A stretch of 64,000 nt of DNA from Eretmocerus hayati (lineage: Eukaryota > Arthropoda > Insecta > Hymenoptera > Aphelinidae): the NCBI GenBank assembly GCA_029851415.1, contig CM056743.1:36596714-36660713 (forward strand). The letters are read 5' to 3'. A model generated the notes under the pieces. The model searched no databases. It was not told where the DNA came from and was given only the letters and a program-made list of their open reading frames with translations. A program made the position numbers and the translations under genes. Of the stretch, positions 24,126 to 36,178 are shown in pieces; position 1 is the first letter of the stretch; every line of letters begins with the position of its first letter.

Positions 24126-24170
24126 AGAGAGAGAGAGAGAGGGAGAGAGAGAGAGAGAGACACACACACA
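24126..24170. repeat. Compound (AG)n-(CA)5 microsatellite
   Basis: AG/GA repeat with one GGG interruption, passing directly into five CA units. Confidence 0.95.
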
Positions 24171-25569
24171 GCGTTGGCAAGGAAAACGAGCGCGACAGCG
24201 TCGATTAATGAGCGTCACATTCGTCAAAACGTGCCTCTACAGACCCGCGAGCAAGCATAGAGAGAGTGAGAGAGTGCGCAAGCGTACCTGTAACGAGCTA
24301 ATTAACTCAATTTATCGGCCTTTGACGCCGATCCAATCGCAGATGCGCCCCGTTCGCGCGTTAATTGTGTGTCCCATTAGCTGACGATGCGATCGTTGTT
24401 AACCCTCTGCCCACAGATAGTTCTCTCCCCCTTCCCCTTTTCTCGTTCCTCTCCTCTTCAGTTCAATTGCAACGGTATTCGCTGAAACTATGAGCTTCGA
24501 TCTATTATATGGGTGAGTACATCTAATACATACGTCGATGATTGGGTGAAATGACGTTTTCAGTATTGTTGATGTGCGAGACTTGGATAATGAGTGTATT
24601 ATTTGCGACGTTTTCAAGGATCTTCGTTCAGTTTTTCAGCATTTTTTCACAATATCCCTGCTGTTGAGTGTTTGGTAAAATCTAGCAGGCAGGCAAGACG
24701 AAAAATAGCTTGAAGATTCTTGACCATCTTTTTGAAGAGTGAACAACGCACAAGAGTATTCGGGATCTTTAATGAAAAGAAAGGGTAAAAACAGAGTCCG
24801 AAGTTTGTTATCGGTGTCCACCTGCATGAACTTGAAGAAAAATTCAATATTCTTTGGACCAATTGAAATGAAACCTCTGACCAAAATGAAGGTTTCCTTT
24901 GTGAGTATCTCAATTTCTATCGAATTCTGAACTATCTCCGGCTATCATGAATTTTCACAAACTCAATCCTATTTTTGTGAATAGAATATGATGCGTCTAG
25001 GGAAGGCAGATCACTGTAAGACTTGATGACCTCTTAGGCCTTAATTTTATCTTTCGATTAATTACAGAAGAGGGGCTTGTCCAATGAGCGTTTCAATCAT
25101 CCTGGTTGTGTAAAATTGATATTACAGTGATTAGGACTTCAGCTATTTTTAGAATCCAGGTATCATGAGTTAAGCTGATTGAAGATAAGGATCTTATAGA
25201 CTTTTGATTCCGAATAAATTTTAGGCCTCAGACCTGGGCTGGTTCTGATAAGAACATTATACATATCTTGAACTATTCATGATTTTGAGATGAATCTCAA
25301 CCGTTAGAGTGAGACATCAAATTTCAATAATAATCATCATTAGCAAAAGTCAGTGATTCTGTTAAAAAGCGATAATCTCCTATTGTAATGAGTCTTTCAT
25401 ATGAATGAATGCTCAAATTTTTGAATGAGTACGACATATCTTCGATCTGAGAATACGATCTCTGATACAATCGACAGCTTACACTGATAGGAATTTATCA
25501 GATCAAGTCTGATTCAAAGTTTTTCGTAGGAAAATTGGTGAATGATTTGATAGGTTTTGATCAATAACA
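24171..25569. other. Non-coding stretch, first part CpG- and TAAT-rich
   Basis: No gene recognised. 24180-24420 mixes CpG-rich words with homeodomain-type cores (GAGCTAATTAACTC, CGCGTTAATTGTG). It could be a regulatory segment but there is no direct proof. Overlapping frames at 24636-24930 on both strands have no motif. Confidence 0.4.
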
Positions 25570-25570
25570 T

Positions 25571-26562
25571 ACCGTCAACCGGGGTAACTTTGGAACAACC
25601 TATGAAAGAGTGGTTATCACGCACAGTTGGCTAGGCAGATAATCCTGAGACTTTAATACCGATTTCTCCTACCTGGGGCACGCATAAACAATGTTTTGCA
25701 CCGGCGCGAAGGCCTCCACCATCTTTTAATCCGTTTATAAGCTGACTTCTTCAAAAGCACGTTTTTAATCCAACAAACAGTCTCTCGGAAAAAGTAGTGT
25801 GGTTCCGACTTTAGCAGGTCGAGTTCAAGTTAGCTGAGCTAGATTTCACTTGTCTGTACACATATCTGGACGAATTTATTGTTACATTGGAGTATTTTCA
25901 CAAAGTTTCAATTTTGTAGAGTGAAAATTGACAAGTCGTATTTCTTTTCAGAAACTGGGGTAACTTTGGAACACTTGTCCGTGTACTCTCAATTAATTCC
26001 AAAGAACCATATCATCATCTGATTCTACTGATTTGATAAGTCGTTGATGAGAGCTTCAAAATGAGCCAAAGAACGTCTCATTTCGACCCACGGAAGCTCA
26101 GCTATGGCAGTTTTTGTCAGAAACCGACTGAGAAGGTATTTTTCTCCTCGAAAGTTAGCCGTGACGCGGACGGTGAGGTATGCTGAAGGTGTCTATGTTC
26201 GATTGTAGAAGTTGAATTCAACCAAATGGACTTTTACAATATAGGTCAATAGAAAGCTATGACCCTCAACTTTCGATTACTGATGGTGAAAATCGATTGC
26301 GTGACCTATTTTATGAATTAATTGACAAATAAATAATGATAACAACTTCTGTCCCAAAGTTACCCCAGTCCGGGTCTAACTTTGGAACACGACTTTCAGA
26401 GCTCATTGCTCCACCCAGAGATGTGAAAATGGACTTTATAAACACCGCAATCGAAAGCTGAAACTGTAAGTTTACGTTTGACTACAGAAACTGATACAAT
26501 GCCCTTCTGATGCAAGACGTACAAGTTTCACGAGGTTTGAGGAAGTTACCCCGGTTGACGGT
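25571..26562. mobile_element. About 1-kb non-autonomous DNA transposon with 20-bp TIRs
   Basis: The left end ACCGTCAACCGGGGTAACTT and the right end are inverse complements over 19-20 bp. Both are flanked by TA, so TA at 25569-25570 and 26562-26563 may be the target duplication, with CCGTCAACCGGGG as the terminus. The motif GGGGTAACTTTGGAAC is reiterated inside at 25957-25972 (plus), and at about 26353-26366 (minus) followed at once by a variant at about 26370 (plus). This suggests multiple internal binding sites for a transposase supplied in trans. No frame of 60 codons or more lies within the element, so it is non-autonomous. Confidence 0.8.
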
Positions 26563-26563
26563 A

Positions 26564-28040
26564 ATCAATATATTTTTTTAAAGAAGCTTTTGAATTATAA
26601 GTGAAGCTTCTCATACGCCAACTACGTAATTCTCATTCATTACTCTTTCAATCCATTTCCATGGCATAAGACTTATCTGAGTCCATCTGTGTTCTAAGAC
26701 AACAAAGCCAGTCTAATGAGTTTGATTAATTGCTTTGCGAAGTGAGTTTCATCACCGTCATCATCATCATCATCGGAGCCAACCTTGTATAAAGCAAAAT
26801 TTCAGAGAAATCTAATCAAATTACTCGCGTGCGATTGCAAAGTTATAAATGGAGGATCTCATTACCGATAAAAGCAACTTGTTTCCCAAGCGAGATCGAA
26901 TGATAAGTCCATTAATTACACGCGCGAATAACCCACACGATTGAGAATGGAAAAGACATGGAGGAGAGGGGTGGGGAGGGGGGTAGAACCGTGGAATAGC
27001 ATAGACAGATAACTGCCAAGATTCATCAAAAATCGTTCAATCTCTTCTCTCGTCGTTCGAATCGATCAAATTATTAATCCACGTTGCGATGAAGTCTTTC
27101 CCTTTCTCACTTGTGATCGCTTATACTATATATTGGAGTATGAGACATCAGTATGAATGAGAAGAATGGTTAGTATATGAAACGCAAGCTCGCGCAAATG
27201 TGCAACTTTTCATTTGCGATCACGGCCGCGTAATTTATCGGGCGCGATATATCAATTCTCCAGAGCTGATTTCAGAATGACGAGCCAGAGTATCTCGAAT
27301 ACGACATGCGCGCATATATATGTGTATGTACCTATAAATATCGGAAGGTCCATAAAAACGATTGGATTGCATTGGGATAGAGTGAGAGTATAGTGAAAGG
27401 ATCTCGATTATTTTTTTTTTCAACTCTGTCTCTTTTTGTCTGTCTGTCTGCCTGTCTGTCTCTGTTCAACTTGCACGCATCACGTACATAGAGATTGATC
27501 TATGGTAGTATAAGAGACATACTTGTAGATATAGATGTAGGTTACGATTCGGTTATATAGAATCGGGAAAGTGATGCGAATTTTCATGGTCTTCGGATAT
27601 GGGAATTTTTATCGCAGCTATCGCTTCGATTTCATCTGCTTCGCTATTTTTGAGATGACGAGTTGACGCTATGTAAACGTGTGCGTGTACATAGATGTCG
27701 CTTGCCTTTCACTTGAATCATAATTTGTACAATTGTTCGCTTTGTACGTGATAGGTATTAGATATCTTGGCTGGATGACACTAGGGTTTCGAAAATTTTT
27801 CCAAATTCTTGATAGAAATTTTGTGAGTAATTGTTGGGTGTTTTTGTAGTTATACGGATGGATAAGTTCTTCATTTTCACGGTTTTAGAATCAAGAAAGA
27901 GAACGCAGAGAAATATAAAACTCAATTTTTACATCGCAAGCTCGATCGCAAGCTTGCAGATATTCAGGATGACTTATTCCAGCCTCTAGATTCCATTTCA
28001 AGGTTTTAAGGAACTCCCTGATTGATTGGATTTTTGAGTG
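26564..28040. other. Non-coding stretch with small microsatellites
   Basis: No gene recognised. There is an ATC run at about 26758-26774 and a TGTC run at 27437-27461. GCAAGCTCGATCGCAAGCTTGC near 27937 is a locally repeated and symmetric word. A G-rich tract lies at about 26965-26983. Confidence 0.5.
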
Positions 28041-28042
28041 AT

Positions 28043-28205
28043 TAACACGTTCTTTGCGACGGTGAAAATTGCGGTTCATTCTCGCGTGACGAGACTTGCC
28101 AGTGGGTCCTGCAAAATGTTAAATTCCATAAGACAGACATCTTCAGCACACGAAGAAGGAAAAGCAGGACCCACTGATGGTTAGTATCGTGACTAACGTG
28201 TTCAC
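28043..28205. mobile_element. Small inverted-repeat element with AACACGTT ends
   Basis: The outer ends TTAACACGTT and AACGTGTT are inverted. The inner blocks CCAGTGGGTCCTGC (28099-28112) and its inverse (28164-28177) are perfect. The left arm has about 30 bp extra relative to the right. The left end begins in TTAA, the classic piggyBac target, but the right end lacks it. The AACACGTTC terminus resembles the elements at 31686-31840 and near 33350. A decayed MITE is the best reading. Confidence 0.5.
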
Positions 28206-29466
28206 TATCAATAGGTTACTGATGAATCAAAATTAATGAAACTGTTTCTGTCATGGTTTTATACTGCAATTGCACCAAGGAATTGAAAAGCTATAAGGAG
28301 TCGACAGAAGGAGAATGATATCAGTGTGAGAACAAGAAAATTATTTTGAGTAAAATAGTTAGCAGAAAAGTTCTGGTACTGAGCAAAATTGAGCAAAACA
28401 TCTCGAATTCATTTTATTACTCTCAACTAAAAAAACTTCAGTGATTTTGTGCAGGACTCAGGAATATGTAAAAAGATGGAAACTTCATTTTGCCAGCTTG
28501 AGTATTATAGTGAGAAGAAGCTTTGAAAAAACAACCCACTCTTCAAAGCATGTGGACAACCACTAGATCAACAGCTTATTCACACAGTGATTTTTTTTAA
28601 ATCGAAGGACTGCAGTCACGATAAAAGTAGCCCGTGATAAAACACCTTTTTTGAAGCTAATCGCTTAAGCCACTAGCAGTTGTTTCCTTCCTCAAATCCT
28701 TCCTTTCACAGCGAGGGTAGATTCAAGATTCCACCACAGCAGAAACAACATTCCGGTATATATCAACAAAAGTGCCAGTGTCCAAGCTCGTAAGACGTGA
28801 CCAAGACAAAGATGTGATTATCCCTCAAGATTTGTCATCTTTGCTTCCACCACTCTAACTATCAATCCACTGTAGATGATAAAAATTTAAAAATTCTGCT
28901 TGATCATACGCAGGCCATATGGACCACAAGTCAGGATCCCGCTGAGATCGATAATGAGTCGCCGAAGAGTCCACATCGATCAGACCGATTGACGTTTGCG
29001 AGCATGTATATCCTAAGAGCCGATCTTCTGAGACCCATTTCTACATCTGGATACCTGTATCAGATTCATCGAATGCCTATACGTTCTATTGCAAGATGTT
29101 CCAATACTGTGCCATGTACATAACTGTTGGTATACGGTGAAAGATTTGGCCGCCAAGGATTGGTATGCGAAGCGTTTGTTCATCGATCAAATTTTACTGA
29201 ATGGCCAATGGCAATCGTAGATTTTGATTGTGATCTTAGTCCGAATTCGATTTAATCGCTTGTGAAAGTAATTTGGATGATGATGCAGAGACCCTCGTCA
29301 TGAGTAAGTGGAATGGCAAAATTTTTACTAGCCGAGACCAAGAATTTGTTGAGGAATTTGTTGAAGAATGTGAGGTTGACCGGAAAGAATATGATGAATC
29401 TTGAGGTTTCAATACTTCAGTTATAACTTTAGATACAAAATTGAAGGATGATTTATTTCCACTCTA
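28206..29466. other. Non-coding stretch, possible decayed transposase trace
   Basis: No intact gene. At about 29138-29217 on plus a short frame reads ...KDLAAKDWYAKRLFIDQ..., faintly like the helix-turn-helix DNA-binding part of pogo/Tigger transposases (AGkdWy..F..R). It is interrupted by stops on both sides, and the neighbouring frame from about 29266 is merely acidic. This is a weak hint only. Confidence 0.3.
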
Positions 29467-29627
29467 GGGGTCACCCAGACCCCACACCATTTTCAACGTT
29501 TCAACTCAGACACCAGAAGTTCAAAATCATGCCTGTGACGCCATCAGCCATCAATGCAGATGAGTCATTGTCCATTTATTCATTGAAAAATGAGTAACAA
29601 TTTTCTGCACGGGGTCTGAATGACCCC
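29467..29627. repeat. Pair of GGGGTC-N5-GACCCC palindromes (pair 1)
   Basis: Two 17-bp sites (29467-29483, spacer ACCCA; 29611-29627, spacer TGAAT) have identical GGGGTC/GACCCC arms and a 5-nt spacer, 144 bp apart. The same architecture occurs at 40934 and 41233. These probably mark the ends of a small decayed transposon. Confidence 0.7.
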
Positions 29628-31174
29628 ATGTCTGGTCAACGTTATGTTTTGGAGGTGAGTGGCCAACGGATTGGACGGTTTTGGGGACCTAGTTGAATGT
29701 TGAATTGTTTACTTTTATGTAGCAATCTGACAATGAGTCCACCTTCATACATCCAAAAGTTTATTTCAAGTCTGAGTTAGTGAAGGATGTGTTGCTCATG
29801 AAATTGCAAATATGAGCCAAGAACGTTTGACAGATAAAGCTTAAACTTTTATGGATCAACTCCTTATGTATGATGATAGCCTGTAGTAGTCGTGCAATCT
29901 CAATTGGTATCGAATAATTCAAAATGTGTCTGGGATTTTGGAAACCACACAAGATTAGTCACAGCCTGATGAATGATGTTGAATGTACTATTTCAACATT
30001 TACCTCGTTGGAATATTTTTAGCCTGATTCCTGAATCACTCTAGAATTTAATTTGCGCTAGCCTCAAAATGTGCCCTATCAGATTGTCATTACACATTTC
30101 TCAAAATTTGTCTTGAAAGAAAACCAGGAAAATATCCATTCAAACGAGGCTCATCACTCAAATTTTCACATTTCGTTGCAGACGCACGGGTCCTCGGATG
30201 AATGTAGGTATACCGTATATATACCACATTCTCGCTCAACGTAATATTTTTCATATCCAATCTCAGGATCAAGGAGTAGTTCACCGCGTGTTGGAACCTC
30301 TACACCATAATAATCACAGAAGAAGCACGCATCTGATGTCCAAAAGCATATATCGCGTAATAAGTAATGGATCTGAGCGTTCAACATTGTCAGCCTCAGC
30401 TCGCGGGGGTTGTATTTAAATTTGGAGAGACAGCCAGAGTATATAGAGAGTCAGAGTGAGAGGTGGCTTGCAAAACTGTGGCAATTTCGTGATTGCTTTT
30501 GATAAAGCTTCTCTCTCGCCACTCTTGCTATATCTCTCCGCACTTCTCGCGTAAAGTCAGGTACACACTATAGTGTATTAGGCATATCACCTCTACACTC
30601 TATCGGATCTATCTCTCTCTCTCGCTTGCAGTATTAGGAGATTGTAGAAGCCCCATATTGTGGACAGGTCCAACGACTCATTACGGTAATGACACGTGTG
30701 CATCAATTCGCATTAATATTCTAATGGACGTTGCATGAGCGAGAGTTATATATATATATGGGAATTTCTGTATATCCTCACGCTGTATAGGAAGCAAGTA
30801 TGAGCTTCGTTGCCTGCACGCGTGGGCTGCTAGACAGCTCGGAGATAAATGGAGATTGCGATGGAGAGAATGTTTCGTTGGTTCTATATGTACCACCACC
30901 ACCTCTCTCTATTTCTATCTCTCTTACCCATCATCTCAGCGTGACTCATCTCATTCTGTGATGCAGCAAGCTCGCAGATATGACGATTATTAATTAATAA
31001 GCGACGCACAATGGCCGTATAATGATATGTTTGACTGTTGCAGCTCATGCATTTTGGATTCTCTTCTCGTTATATTGCACGTGTGTGAGGTTATGTGTAT
31101 TGTATATACGGGCCGAGTATGCTATAGGTTTCGGGGTGGCTAATTTGAATAATACCACGATTGAATCCCTCACC
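29628..31174. other. Non-coding stretch
   Basis: No gene recognised. Overlapping frames at 30090-30419 on both strands lack motifs. TA(6-7) lies at 30747-30759, and pyrimidine-rich CT runs occur at about 30516-30630 and 30895-30930. Confidence 0.5.
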
Positions 31175-31195
31175 GACGACGACGACGACGACGAC
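31175..31195. repeat. (GAC)7 trinucleotide repeat
   Basis: Seven uninterrupted GAC units, immediately followed by a CpG-rich then TAAT-rich segment. Confidence 0.9.
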
Positions 31196-31330
31196 TAAAC
31201 TCTATCTAAAACCGGTGGCACGCGTTCGCGCGGCTGCTATACACCGCGTATTTATTACGAAATTTAATTTGCGTAATTAAGCGTATTTAGCGAGTACAAA
31301 ATTAACGCATTCCCTCGTTTGAAGTGATAT
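31196..31330. promoter_or_regulatory. Candidate homeodomain-rich regulatory segment
   Basis: After a CpG-rich part (CACGCGTTCGCGCGG) comes a dense block with TTTATTACG (a Caudal/Abd-B-type core), TTTAATTTGCGTAATTAAGCG and further TTAA/TAAT words within about 80 bp. Such clusters are typical of insect enhancers but also arise in AT-rich DNA. There is no transcript or conservation evidence. Confidence 0.2.
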
Positions 31331-31685
31331 TCAGATACTAGAGTGCTTCAGATTGTAAGAGATGATGTTGAGACTTGGATAAAATATTTATTAACTGAAT
31401 TTTTGATTCTTGTGAATTTGTTTAACGTGAAATAATACAGGCCCTTGCTGGATATAATCAGTCATCTCTGAGAATTCATGGGAAGGAATTGAGTATCCAA
31501 GACAAAATGATAAATTAGTGTGGAAATTCTAGGGGCTAAGTCTACTTGTAGGATTCAATTAACAAGAATTTTGTTTAAAAGTTGTTTTTCTTATTATCGC
31601 ACTTTTAACCTTATTTCGAGGTTATTCTGCGGGACCTACAGTTTAAGATGGGTTCCGAACCACTGAAGCTACCGAAAAATTGTTG
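31331..31685. other. Non-coding stretch
   Basis: AT-rich, nothing recognised. Confidence 0.5.
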
Positions 31686-31840
31686 AACACGTTCGCTGCG
31701 GAGCCTGAAATCGGTGATTCTTCCCCAGTCGCGGCGGGGTCCACCGATTTTACAAATTTTCCAAAAAAGGCCAAAATTCTCAGCACTGGGGAAAGGACAC
31801 ACAGGGCCCACCCAGTGGACCTCGCCGAAGCGAACGTGTT
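31686..31840. mobile_element. Small element with AACACGTTCGCT terminal inverted repeats
   Basis: AACACGTTCGCT (31686-31697) is exactly mirrored by AGCGAACGTGTT (31829-31840), and the next bases (GCGGAGCC versus TCGGCGAGG) are partly mirrored. The interior is more GC-rich than the flanks and open on both strands (frames of 66-77 codons) without motifs. The element is about 155 bp and MITE-like. It probably belongs with the AACACGTT-ended element at 28043-28205. Confidence 0.5.
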
Positions 31841-31927
31841 GATATTATACTGGCATACAGAATACAGTCTCTGCAAGTCTTATAGGATCTAGCGTGTGTA
31901 CAAAGTACCTCACGAAAAATTTGAAGT

Positions 31928-31953
31928 CTTTCAATTTTGTACAAAATTGAAAG
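31928..31953. repeat. Perfect 26-bp palindrome
   Basis: CTTTCAATTTTGT is followed directly by its reverse complement, with no spacer. Confidence 0.85.
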
Positions 31954-32900
31954 TAATCAGGGTCGTCGGCACCCAATTTTTGAGTCATTATGCGATATTT
32001 TTATCCAATTTCTTGAACGGTGAAATTTACTGATACTCTGGGGAATTCAGTGGATTAATTGGCCATTTCACCAGATACCCCGAGAGATATACCCAGTGAG
32101 GATTTTGTGAAATTTGCAAGAATTTTCTAAGAGTTTTTACAGAAGTTACAAGAAGTTGTTTGGTAGGTGATAGACTTTTTGAAATAATAAAAGGTAACCC
32201 AATCCTCCAATCTTCCCCTATTTGGTAGGTACCCTAATGGTCCTGTGCAGCGAACAAGGGCAATATTTTTTGAATTCTCAAATCCACACAAAATTTCACA
32301 ATATCAGGATCAATTAAACGTGTCCTAGCTATGGATCAGAATGGTCGAAATATTGACTGAAGGTGTGAAAACGTCTGTTTTCACCTGCATTGTCGTCGCG
32401 CCTATTGGGCAACTAATAATCGCTCTCGATCAAGCGCGCAAACCACGTTGGTAAACCACGTGTGTTTCGTAATGCAATTAGAGAGCGACACAGTCCGTAT
32501 CTGCGAGCGTGAAATGTTTACGAGTTTCCCTGTTATAATACACCCGGAGCTCATTGTGATGTCGACAGTAGAGAGATCGGCCGATCTTGTGGATATTTAT
32601 CTCGTCACCACGAAGTAATTGGTCGCGAATCCTTGCACTTATAAACTAACCTGTACATCTACCAGACTTAGTCAGAGTTATCGCATCAACACAGTGCTAA
32701 ATCGGTATTACGTAATGATGTATATGGCTATCTATCTAGCCAGACCAAAATCGTGAGTCTATTCATTAGTGTACGGCTGAAAAACGTTGAGTTGAGAATA
32801 TAGAAGGCGGATGTTCCGGGTCTGTGGTTCGTTCCGGTGACCTTCGGAATGCGCTCAACGAGTGTGGCCACGTTGGTGGCAACGTTAACGAAGTTGACCC
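31954..32900. other. Non-coding stretch, CpG-rich towards the end
   Basis: No gene recognised. 32385-32560 and 32760-32900 are richer in CpG than average. They contain short direct repeats such as CCACGTTGGTAAACCACGTG. Confidence 0.45.
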
Positions 32901-32906
32901 GTGGCA

Positions 32907-33106
32907 TATAAGTATATAATATATACTAGCGGGTTGGACTGAAATGCGAATGGCACGTCATCGTGGGTAACGAGCGATCGTCGGATGACCAGCAGGGCTC
33001 GAGAGAGTCCCGGTGATCGTTATTGAATTATACTACACAGACAGAGATCCATATATACATATATACATATGTGTGATCATTACGGCCTCCCGCTAACGAG
33101 GTGAGT
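32907..33106 (+). promoter_or_regulatory. Possible TATA promoter with downstream splice donor
   Basis: CATATAAGTATATAATATATA (TATAAG at 32907-32912) is preceded by CpG-rich sequence. It is followed about 190 bp later by AACGAG|GTGAGTAT (donor at 33101), an excellent splice-donor match. A short non-coding first exon of a gene lying to the right could be arranged this way. There is no consensus initiator at the expected distance, and AT-rich DNA gives TATA-like words often. This is a hypothesis only. Confidence 0.2.
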
Positions 33107-36100
33107 ATGACCAACACTTATATCTATATTTTGGACGGACGTTTACGCGCTCGATTACCCGCAACAGCCGCTAATTCGCTTTGCCACCCCTAAAGCTCGC
33201 ATATTCTATCGCCGAGCGATCGATTCCATCGGTTGTGTGAATGTACGAATGCAATGGCGCGATGATTCGGTTGGTTTATATACGCTTTGAGCGAATAGTT
33301 TATTTGAAAATACATAAAAAATATGCAGTATTGTGCGCATTTTTGGCATCGAGCGTGTTAAGATCTCCAAAATTTTGTTTTTGAGCACGATATTATAACT
33401 TTTTGAGTGAATTTGGGTATGGCAGTAATTGTCTGACTCAAAAATTGATCGCAAAATTTTTCGACGCTGCTGATGATTGATATTTGAGGATGCTTAGACA
33501 AAGAATCCAAAGATTGAGAAAATTTGTTTTTTTCAGAATAGCCAACCAATCGGATTGATAGCTGAACGAAAAGAAAAATTTCTTGACAAAATCCTTTACC
33601 AAGATCAATCTTGATATGTCAGGGAATAAAAACTTTCTGTTCCAATGTTTACATTTCAATGATGTAATTTTCAATACAATCTCAACCAGTGACTGGGTGA
33701 GATTGTGAGCCATTGAAAAAAGCTCAAAAAGAACAGATCGAAAATCAACAATCAGTGATGTAGTGGATACACAGCAGGTTTTTCTCTTGAAGATCCGATT
33801 AATGATCCCCGAATTCTTCGCTGTGCTTTCAAACAAATCCAAGACGTATTCAAACTTGTATAGTCATTAAACAAACAGGAGCAAGATGTTTTAGCGTCCC
33901 GCAGAGGCCTAAGAAAACATTACTTTTGGTTCGACGTTGCTGACCATTCAAAACATTATCTTGAATTTTCTGTTTCAAGGCATTCAGCATGAGACTACGT
34001 GAAACAATAACATAGATTTGATTCAAACTTTTTTTTCAATCGATTTTAATTTTGCAGTCATGGTGCGATTGAGTAGACATAGAGTTTATCCCGTTCCTAA
34101 GCGGGAACTTTTATAAAAAATTTCAAAAGTTTGTGTCAGGAAGAATTAGGTCAGAAGTGCATGCATGCTTGCAAGCACCATTTAAGTTACGTAATGGGAT
34201 ACGATCTTATATTGACATCAAGTTGGGGTTACCGCCACCAGCCTGGTGGCCGCGGCGCTGAGAAAAATTCACAAAAACGATGCAATTTTATAAAGATGCT
34301 TGCAAAAAAGCAGACTCTTGAATGATCAACTTATTCAGAAATCAACAGTTTGTCAACATCTCCTAATTTTGTACTTACTGCTTTTGATACATTCTAAATG
34401 CAGAGGTGTGATACCTGATACGGTTGTATTGAGATGCAAATGTACGAACCTGTAACAGAAAGAAACGTCATCGATTACACAAATGTACCAGTCATTTTGG
34501 AATTAATGTATTCATTCATCAATTCATTCAAGAGGAAGGGGCGTGATCTTTGAATATTTTGAAAACACTCGTCTTTAAAAGAGTGGATCTAATCACAGAC
34601 AGACGAATTTTCCAAAATCCGATTGATACAGACTAAATAACCATTGCCATGTCCAAATTTCATATTGCAGTAATATTCCTGGGGGACTTGAACTTGCGCA
34701 TATGGACATGGAGCTAGAATATCGTATACTTGATAATTAATTGGTTTTCCGAAAATACACCTACAACAACTCAAATTTTCTCAAGCGTCTAACTCCGGCG
34801 TACCTTGTTATTTTTCAACGTATCTTAACTGGTTTTGGCTCATGATAAGCACTCTTAAGTGGGTATGAATCAAACTAAATGTGGCTGGAGTAGAACTGAG
34901 ATATTCCATTTTCGCTAGACTTGCATCAATTTTTTGGAAACAGAATTTTATTGAGAACAATATGCGAGAAAAAACAAAAAAAAGGACGATGTTACCGTGC
35001 AAGAGAGCTGACAGGTTTTTACATCTGTAGCTTACAGTAGTGTGTAGATATTAATTGACCCTGCAACTGTAGGTTACAACTGTAAACCCCATTACCTTCC
35101 CAATAAGGCAACGGTTAATTGAAAAGTAATTATTTTAGAGAAATACATATGATTTATATGATTTTGATGATCATCATTGATAATTTTTGGGCTTTTTGAA
35201 TCAAAGCCTGATTAGAATGTTTGAGCAAAAAATATTGGCTCTCCATCTAAAAGATTTGCAGCATTCTTCGCCTCTTGCTTCCATCCTTCTATTTTACTTC
35301 AGCATCCTATATACCTCTTATACCTGTATTATCTGAGATTATACGCCTACACGATCCTCTCAACTTTCATCGCTTAAAACACCTTTGGTGTCGGTTACAC
35401 CGTACAAAATATGATTATAGAGCCCGTTTAATAGAAAATTGTACACGATAGGATCGGATTTATACAACCACTTTGCTTCGATTAATTTCAAAATTGAATC
35501 AATACAAACGACGAATAAGTTTGGCGCACCTTTCATCATCGTGAAGTTGAAAATATTCTGCGTATCATTAAACATCAGAAATCAGACACAAACCGTAACG
35601 AGATGCAGCCAATCAATGTAAATACGATTTTATCTCTCTAGAGAATCTTGGAGACTCTAAGATAGAAAGAGAGAGAAATTTCTCATTTAAAATACCGATC
35701 GAACTGTATATTTACTCTTTCGTTAAAATTCCACTCTGCGAAACGAAAATGATTGCTATGTAAATTAAGAGTCTAAGACAATCTAGGTTTCTTTACTATA
35801 AATCTTTGTCCAATCTCCTTTTGAGTCACGTTAAGAAAAGATTTGTTTAAAGCCGAGAAGTCTGACATCTAGTCAAGTAGTATATACCCCAAGTTAGCAA
35901 ACGTGCTTTTTCAATTCTCGCTTCAAGTCGTTTTTGTAAAGCTTATCTCGTAATTCATTCAGAGCTGATTAACGAGAAACCGAATAATTATGTTTTCAAA
36001 GAAAATTCATCTCTACAGCTTTCAAAATTCAACGCTCGTAACTAGAAGCAAAGACCGAGAACCGAGATACTTTATACTATATACTAGAAATGCTAATTTT

Positions 36101-36155
36101 TCTTACGGTGGGCAGGTACTACTTACTATACTACTCAATTTGCTGTTCGTTTCTC
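33107..36155. other. Non-coding stretch
   Basis: No gene recognised. CGAGCGTGTTAAG near 33350 resembles the inverse of the AACACG-type element ends. A 134-codon minus frame (33438-33842) is rich in Phe/Ile/Lys/Ser with no motif. Other frames are short. CCACCAGCCTGGTGG near 34236 is a small palindrome. Confidence 0.5.
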
Positions 36156-36178
36156 GTTGGTTGGTTGGTTGGTTGGTT
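36156..36178. repeat. (TTGG)n tetranucleotide repeat
   Basis: About five and a half GGTT/TTGG units. Confidence 0.9.

Noticed and set aside
29138..29217. Pogo/Tigger-like peptide AAKDWYAKR
   Set aside because: Only about ten residues resemble the family and stops lie on both sides. Too weak for a gene or pseudogene call.
33438..33842. 134-codon minus frame
   Set aside because: AT-rich, Phe/Ile/Lys/Ser-biased, no motif, no flanking splice sites of note.
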